Below are positions 6,678 to 9,795 of a stretch of DNA of 9,795 bases, one piece after another. This DNA is from a bacterium. GTDB lineage: Bacteria > JAHJDO01. The position numbers and the translations under genes are program-made. The notes beneath the pieces were generated by a model. The model was not told the origin of the DNA. It was given only the letters and a program-made list of their open reading frames with translations, and did not search any database. The stretch spans positions 1 through 9,795 of the forward strand of contig JAGMBN010000041.1 of the NCBI GenBank assembly GCA_023129655.1, in the 5' to 3' direction. Each line of letters opens with the position of its first letter. Position 1 is the first letter of the stretch.

Positions 6678-7366
6678 TGTCCATAATATGCATTTCTGCC
6701 ATGTTTTCTTAGATAGTGTTTGTCCAGAAGTGTTTGTTTTATTCGTGTTATATTTGGATTGAGAGCACTGGTAAAAAGAGCAGTTTTTGCAATCTCTTCC
6801 AGGGCTACTGCATTCTTAACGGCACCGTCTATGTTCTTTCCCCAGATAAACGGGCCATGTGAAGCTACCAGAACTGCCTGCATTTTCTTAGGATCTATCT
6901 TTTTCTCCAAAAATATTCTGACTATCAAATTTCCTGTTTCAGTTTCGTAATCTTTTTTAATATGTTCATCAGAAATCATATCAGTAACTGGTATCTCTCC
7001 ATAGAACTGGTCAGCATGCGTTGTCCCAAGGCAGGGTATGTTTTTCCTCGCTTGGGCAAAGATTGTTGAATAACAGGAATGATTATGCACAACAGCACCA
7101 ATTGATAGGAATTTATTGTATAGAACTAGATGTGTTTTTGTATCAGAAGAAGGATTATAATTACCTTCAACAATATTTCCCTTTATATCAATCAATACCA
7201 TATACTCTGGTTTTAAGTCCTCATAAGGAACCCCACTTGGTTTTATAGCAATAACCTGTTTTTCTCTATCAATAGCGCTTACATTCCCCCATGTATAGAG
7301 AACAAGTCCCCTCTTATAAATCTCCATATTTGCGAGATAAACTTGTTTTTTTAGTTCTTTAAACAT
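6674..7366 (-). CDS. araD: AraD, L-ribulose-5-phosphate 4-epimerase
   Basis: AraD is a zinc-dependent class II aldolase-fold enzyme that epimerises L-ribulose-5-phosphate to D-xylulose-5-phosphate, feeding arabinose carbon into the pentose phosphate pathway. It is complete at 230 residues (E. coli AraD is 231). It shows LYTWGNVSAIDRE, IKPSGV, the metal ligands His94 and His96 (VVHNHS), THADQFYG with catalytic Asp119, the third metal ligand His170 in SHGPFIWGKN, and the C-terminal LLDKHYLRKHG with YYGQ, where Tyr228 matches the second catalytic residue. All are offset by one from E. coli numbering. UlaF and SgbE are close paralogues, but the adjacent ribulokinase favours AraD. The ATG overlaps araB by 8 nt. 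AAGGA lies very close to it and GGAAA lies farther upstream, so coupling to araB is likely. The stop overlaps a further ATG (ATGATGG). Confidence 0.95.
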   Translation of the reverse strand: MFKELKKQVYLANMEIYKRGLVLYTWGNVSAIDREKQVIAIKPSGVPYEDLKPEYMVLIDIKGNIVEGNYNPSSDTKTHLVLYNKFLSIGAVVHNHSCYSTIFAQARKNIPCLGTTHADQFYGEIPVTDMISDEHIKKDYETETGNLIVRIFLEKKIDPKKMQAVLVASHGPFIWGKNIDGAVKNAVALEEIAKTALFTSALNPNITRIKQTLLDKHYLRKHGRNAYYGQ

Positions 7367-9023
7367 TTTCCTTGATTTCCAGCAACTTTTTCATAACGTG
7401 ATATAGATTCTCTTTGTATTCTTTTGTTCCAAAACTATCATACAAATCTTTATAAAGTTTGTACAGCTTCTTATAGATTAGATGATTTTTCTTATCAGGA
7501 GAGTATATTTTCTTTTTAGCGCTACACATATTCTTTTGAGCATTTTCAACTTTAGAATAAGCTCCTCCAATAACAGCGCCAAATATTGTCCCACCAAGTG
7601 CACAGGTTTCCTGAGATTTGGCTATTAACATAGGCTTCCCAATTACATCCGCATATATCTGCATAAACATGTGGTTTTTTGACGCTATGCCTCCACAATT
7701 GATCACTTTTGAAATCCTGAGGCCATATTCTTCTATTCTTTCAATAATCCTCAAAGCACCAAAAGCAGTAGCTTCTATAAGTGCTCTATATATTTCCCAT
7801 CGCGTGGTTTGAAGAGTCTGACCTATAAGTAGTCCTGTAAGTTCTGCATCAACAAGTATTGTCCTATTTCCATTGTTCCAGTCAAGTGCCAGAAGACCAC
7901 TCTGACCTGGTTTCGCTCGAGAACCTTGTCTGGTTAATTTGTCATGGTATTTTGAATCTTCTTCACACATCTTGGTCACAAACCAATTCAGGATATCTCC
8001 AACAGCAGATTGGCCGGCTTCTATGCCCATGCAATCCGGCAGCACTGACCCACCAACAATCCCACACACACCCGGAATATCATCTATTCTCTGTCCCTTA
8101 TGTGAGACCATTATGTCACATGATGAGGTTCCTATTATTTTGACAAGAGTATTTCTACCAATGCCTGCGCCAACTGCTCCCATATGCGCATCAAATGCGC
8201 CTACTGCAACAGGAATTCTACTGGAAAGTCCGAATTTTTTTGTATATTCCTCAGATAAATCTCCTGCTTTTGTGTTTGAAGCATACGCTTTCTCATACAG
8301 TCTTGCGCGCAAATCTGCCATTTGAGGGTGAAGCTTCGAGAGAAACTCTTTATCAGGTAATCCTTTCCACTCATTATTATACATCGCCTTGTGTCCTGCA
8401 GCACATATGCATCTTTTAATTTTAGTCACATCTGTAATTCCACAGATATATGCAGGCATAAAGTCAGCAAGCTCCACCCATGAATAAGCAGCATTAAATA
8501 CTCTCTTATCAATATTCAGACAATGCCATATTTTTGAAAAAAACCATTCAGAGGAATATGTTCCGCCACATTTTCTGAGATATTGAGGTCTTATACATTC
8601 TGCTATCCTAGTTATTTTCTGAGCTTCTTCCAGAGAGGAATGATCCTTCCAAAGCCATGCCTGAGCATTTAAATTATTCTTAAATTCTGGAACCAATGCT
8701 AGGGGAACAAGTTCCTTTGTAACAGGTATAGGTGTAGATCCTGTAGTGTCTATTCCTATTCCTATAATCTTAGCTTGAGAGAAATTCTTAATCTTTTTTG
8801 CTTGTTTGAGAAGCTTTGCAACCACATATTCAAACCCTTCTATGTAGTCCAAAGGGCTTTGTCTTGCGACATTTGGATCTACTTTATCCAACAGAATACC
8901 ATTTTCTCCTCTCCTGTAATTAAAAACAGCCGATGCAATGTTCCTGCCATTAGCTGTATTTATTAGTATGGCACGGACAGAATTTGTCCCATAATCAATA
9001 CCTATTGCAAACTTATTTTTCAT
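7359..9023 (-). CDS. araB: AraB, ribulokinase (FGGY carbohydrate kinase)
   Basis: AraB phosphorylates L-ribulose with ATP to L-ribulose-5-phosphate, the step before AraD. It is complete at 554 residues, close to E. coli AraB (566). Order of motifs: the phosphate-binding loop GIDYGTNSVRA (8-18); IGIGIDTTGSTPIPV (87-101); AWLWKDHSS (122-130); the ribulokinase-type CGGTYSSEWFFSKIWH (152-167); GAFDAHMGAVGAG with the presumed catalytic base Asp278; IIGTSSCDIMV; IEAGQSAVGDILNWFV; LALDWNNGNRTILVD; INCGGIASKNHMFMQIYADV (441-460); and ALGGTIFGAVIGGAY. The DWNNG block and the YSSEWFFSK block separate it from xylulokinase and glycerol kinase. The ATG at 9023 follows AAGGA with an 8-nt spacer. It is the first gene of the minus-strand transcript. 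araA, usually in the same operon, is not between araB and araD, nor elsewhere in the window. Confidence 0.96.
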   Translation of the reverse strand: MKNKFAIGIDYGTNSVRAILINTANGRNIASAVFNYRRGENGILLDKVDPNVARQSPLDYIEGFEYVVAKLLKQAKKIKNFSQAKIIGIGIDTTGSTPIPVTKELVPLALVPEFKNNLNAQAWLWKDHSSLEEAQKITRIAECIRPQYLRKCGGTYSSEWFFSKIWHCLNIDKRVFNAAYSWVELADFMPAYICGITDVTKIKRCICAAGHKAMYNNEWKGLPDKEFLSKLHPQMADLRARLYEKAYASNTKAGDLSEEYTKKFGLSSRIPVAVGAFDAHMGAVGAGIGRNTLVKIIGTSSCDIMVSHKGQRIDDIPGVCGIVGGSVLPDCMGIEAGQSAVGDILNWFVTKMCEEDSKYHDKLTRQGSRAKPGQSGLLALDWNNGNRTILVDAELTGLLIGQTLQTTRWEIYRALIEATAFGALRIIERIEEYGLRISKVINCGGIASKNHMFMQIYADVIGKPMLIAKSQETCALGGTIFGAVIGGAYSKVENAQKNMCSAKKKIYSPDKKNHLIYKKLYKLYKDLYDSFGTKEYKENLYHVMKKLLEIKENV

Positions 9024-9031
9024 GAGCTAAT

Positions 9032-9036
9032 TCCTT
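9032..9036 (-). promoter_or_regulatory. Shine-Dalgarno of araB
   Basis: The minus strand reads AAGGA here, 8 nt before the araB ATG. It supports the chosen start at 9023. Confidence 0.65.
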
Positions 9037-9051
9037 TATTTAGGAAGAAAT

Positions 9052-9079
9052 ACAATAACAACTGCTCAAGAAATGTCAA
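9052..9079 (-). promoter_or_regulatory. Candidate promoter of the araBD transcript
   Basis: On the minus strand, a perfect TTGACA (-35) at 9079-9074 is followed after 16 nt by TATTGT (-10, 4/6 match) at 9057-9052. This places the start of transcription roughly 20 nt before the araB ATG, just enough for the Shine-Dalgarno. The -35 is convincing and the -10 is weak, as expected for a regulated promoter. This is inferred from sequence match only. Confidence 0.45.
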
Positions 9080-9091
9080 ATTATTTTTTAT

Positions 9092-9105
9092 TTAAAGCGT
9101 TTATT
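9092..9105. promoter_or_regulatory. Candidate LacI/CcpA-type operator (cre-like) between divergent promoters
   Basis: TTAAAGCGTTTATT agrees with the catabolite-responsive-element consensus TGWAARCGYTWWCW at 12 of 14 positions (it misses the G at position 2 and the C at position 13). It has the central CG typical of LacI/GalR-family operators. It lies between the two outward-facing TTGACA boxes (9074-9079 and 9109-9114), where a bound repressor could affect both araB and the GlmU-like gene. The flanks are T/A-rich, so part of the match is cheap. No regulator gene is in the window. Confidence 0.35.
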
Positions 9106-9108
9106 TTT

Positions 9109-9148
9109 TTGACAAATGCTTGATTGTTTAACCTCTATAGAATATATT
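9109..9148 (+). promoter_or_regulatory. Candidate promoter region of the GlmU-like gene
   Basis: A perfect TTGACA lies at 9109-9114, but the nearest good -10, TATAGA at 9136-9141, is 21 nt away, which is too long. A better-spaced pair is TTGATT at 9120-9125 with TATATT at 9143-9148 (spacer 17). A further weak pair, GTGAAA at 9156-9161 with TATATT at 9180-9185 (spacer 18), lies downstream. Any of these would leave a leader of about 80-120 nt before the ATG at 9270. I cannot decide between them from sequence. Confidence 0.35.
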
Positions 9149-9250
9149 AATAACAGTGAAAAATTTTAGAGAAAATCTGTATATTCTTACAATGCTGAAA
9201 ATAACTTTTTTTTCTCATTATGGAGAGAGGCTTAAAAATATACAATATTT

Positions 9251-9258
9251 GAAAGGGG
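9251..9258 (+). promoter_or_regulatory. Shine-Dalgarno of the GlmU-like gene
   Basis: GAAAGGGG is the only purine-rich run ahead of the gene. It is 11 nt from the ATG at 9270 and 4 nt from an earlier out-of-frame ATG at 9263, which opens only a four-codon frame ending TAA. The 9270 start is kept because it is the only one that opens into the nucleotidyltransferase domain. Confidence 0.55.
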
Positions 9259-9269
9259 TTGAATGAAAC

Positions 9270-9795
9270 ATGGTTAATAACAATAAAGAAATACAGGAAC
9301 ATATATCAGAATATTCGGATAACATTGATTATTCAAAGAACATTGTTTCAATAATTCTTGCGGCAGGTCATGGGAAAAGGCTTAAAACGGAATCGCAGAA
9401 AGTATTACACAAGGTATGGGGAATTCCTTCCGTAAAAAGAATAGCAGAATCCGCTAAGCAAGGTCTTGCATGCGAAAATCAAATCATTCTTGTTGGTCAT
9501 AAGGCTATTGAAGCAATTGATACAATAGGCAGGAGCAAAAACACGGTTTTTGTTTATCAGGCTGAACAAAAAGGAACAGGTCATGCCGTAAAAACAGCTC
9601 TTGACGCAATTGGAAACAAGTTTAAAGGCAGTGTGTTTATATTCCCCGGAGATATGTGTCTTATGGACAAAGACACAATCAGAAGATTCGGCAAATGCTT
9701 TGAGTCCCTAAACTCAGATATGATGCTTGCTACCGGCATTTATAAAGGTCCTCCTGAGCTAAATTACTATGGCAGAATATTAAGCAAAAATCATA
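9270..9795 (+). CDS. glmU: GlmU-like nucleotidyltransferase, N-terminal part (3' end outside window)
   Basis: The 175 visible codons match the uridylyltransferase domain of GlmU, which makes UDP-GlcNAc from GlcNAc-1-P and UTP for peptidoglycan and other envelope sugars. After a polar, acidic 24-residue extension comes IVSIILAAGHGKRLK (25-39) with Arg37, then QKVLHKVWGIP with Lys44 at the conserved substrate-binding lysine. YQAEQKGTGHAVKTAL (96-111) is nearly canonical. FPGDMCLMD follows with Asp128 at the metal-binding position, then YYGRI near the edge. Several signature positions are unusual: GHGKRL where GxGTRM is typical, SQKVLH where LPKVLH is typical, and GDMC where GDVP is typical. It may be a diverged GlmU or a paralogue using another sugar phosphate. 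The C-terminal acyltransferase domain, which would decide, is beyond the right edge. It is transcribed divergently from araBD. Confidence 0.8.
   Translation, partial: MVNNNKEIQEHISEYSDNIDYSKNIVSIILAAGHGKRLKTESQKVLHKVWGIPSVKRIAESAKQGLACENQIILVGHKAIEAIDTIGRSKNTVFVYQAEQKGTGHAVKTALDAIGNKFKGSVFIFPGDMCLMDKDTIRRFGKCFESLNSDMMLATGIYKGPPELNYYGRILSKNH

Noticed and set aside
7021..8419. Several plus-strand open frames opposite araD and araB
   Set aside because: They are antisense shadows of full-length, motif-complete kinase and epimerase genes.
1..9795. tRNA, rRNA, CRISPR array, insertion sequence or phage genes
   Set aside because: No cloverleaf, spaced direct repeats, transposase motifs or terminal inverted repeats were seen. 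Nearly all of the window is accounted for by ordinary genes.

Overview
The window is a stretch of chromosome from an AT-rich bacterium. It carries five recognisable housekeeping or metabolic blocks, with no phage, transposon, CRISPR or RNA-gene signal. The split glycine decarboxylase (a separate GcvPA subunit), the tight gene packing with short overlaps, and Shine-Dalgarno sites that range from perfect to undetectable suggest an uncultured or deep-branching bacterium. The sequence alone does not fix the phylum.

Layout, left to right. (1) 2-1009, plus: the C-terminal ~335 residues of the ribosome-associated GTPase TypA/BipA, cut by the left edge. (2) 1027-1353, minus: an unrecognised 108-residue four-helix membrane protein with a perfect Shine-Dalgarno, convergent with typA. 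(3) 1452-6478, plus: priA (replication restart helicase), then gcvT, gcvH and gcvPA, packed with a 2-nt gap and overlaps of 10 and 17 nt, so probably one transcript. The expected next gene, gcvPB, is absent. (4) 9023 back to 6480, minus: araB (ribulokinase) and araD (L-ribulose-5-phosphate 4-epimerase), overlapping by 8 nt. They are followed by a short frame-broken reading frame coupled to the araD stop and then a 41-residue one-helix membrane microprotein. That microprotein's stop lies 1 nt from the gcvPA stop on the other strand. araA is not present. (5) 9270 to the right edge, plus: the N-terminal 175 residues of a GlmU-like nucleotidyltransferase, cut by the edge.

How they work together. 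GcvT, GcvH and GcvPA are three parts of the glycine cleavage system (glycine to CO2, NH3 and methylene-THF). They need GcvPB and a lipoamide dehydrogenase from elsewhere in the genome. AraB and AraD take L-ribulose through L-ribulose-5-P to D-xylulose-5-P, and need an isomerase from elsewhere. The 246-nt gap between araB and the GlmU-like gene is a divergent control region. It has two outward-facing TTGACA boxes forming a 7-bp inverted repeat, with a site resembling a LacI/CcpA-type operator between them.

I found no convincing new biological system. The items most worth a second look are the missing gcvPB, the two tiny ORFs at the end of the ara transcript, the divergent GlmU signature residues, the ara/glmU control region, and the different arginine codon use of typA.
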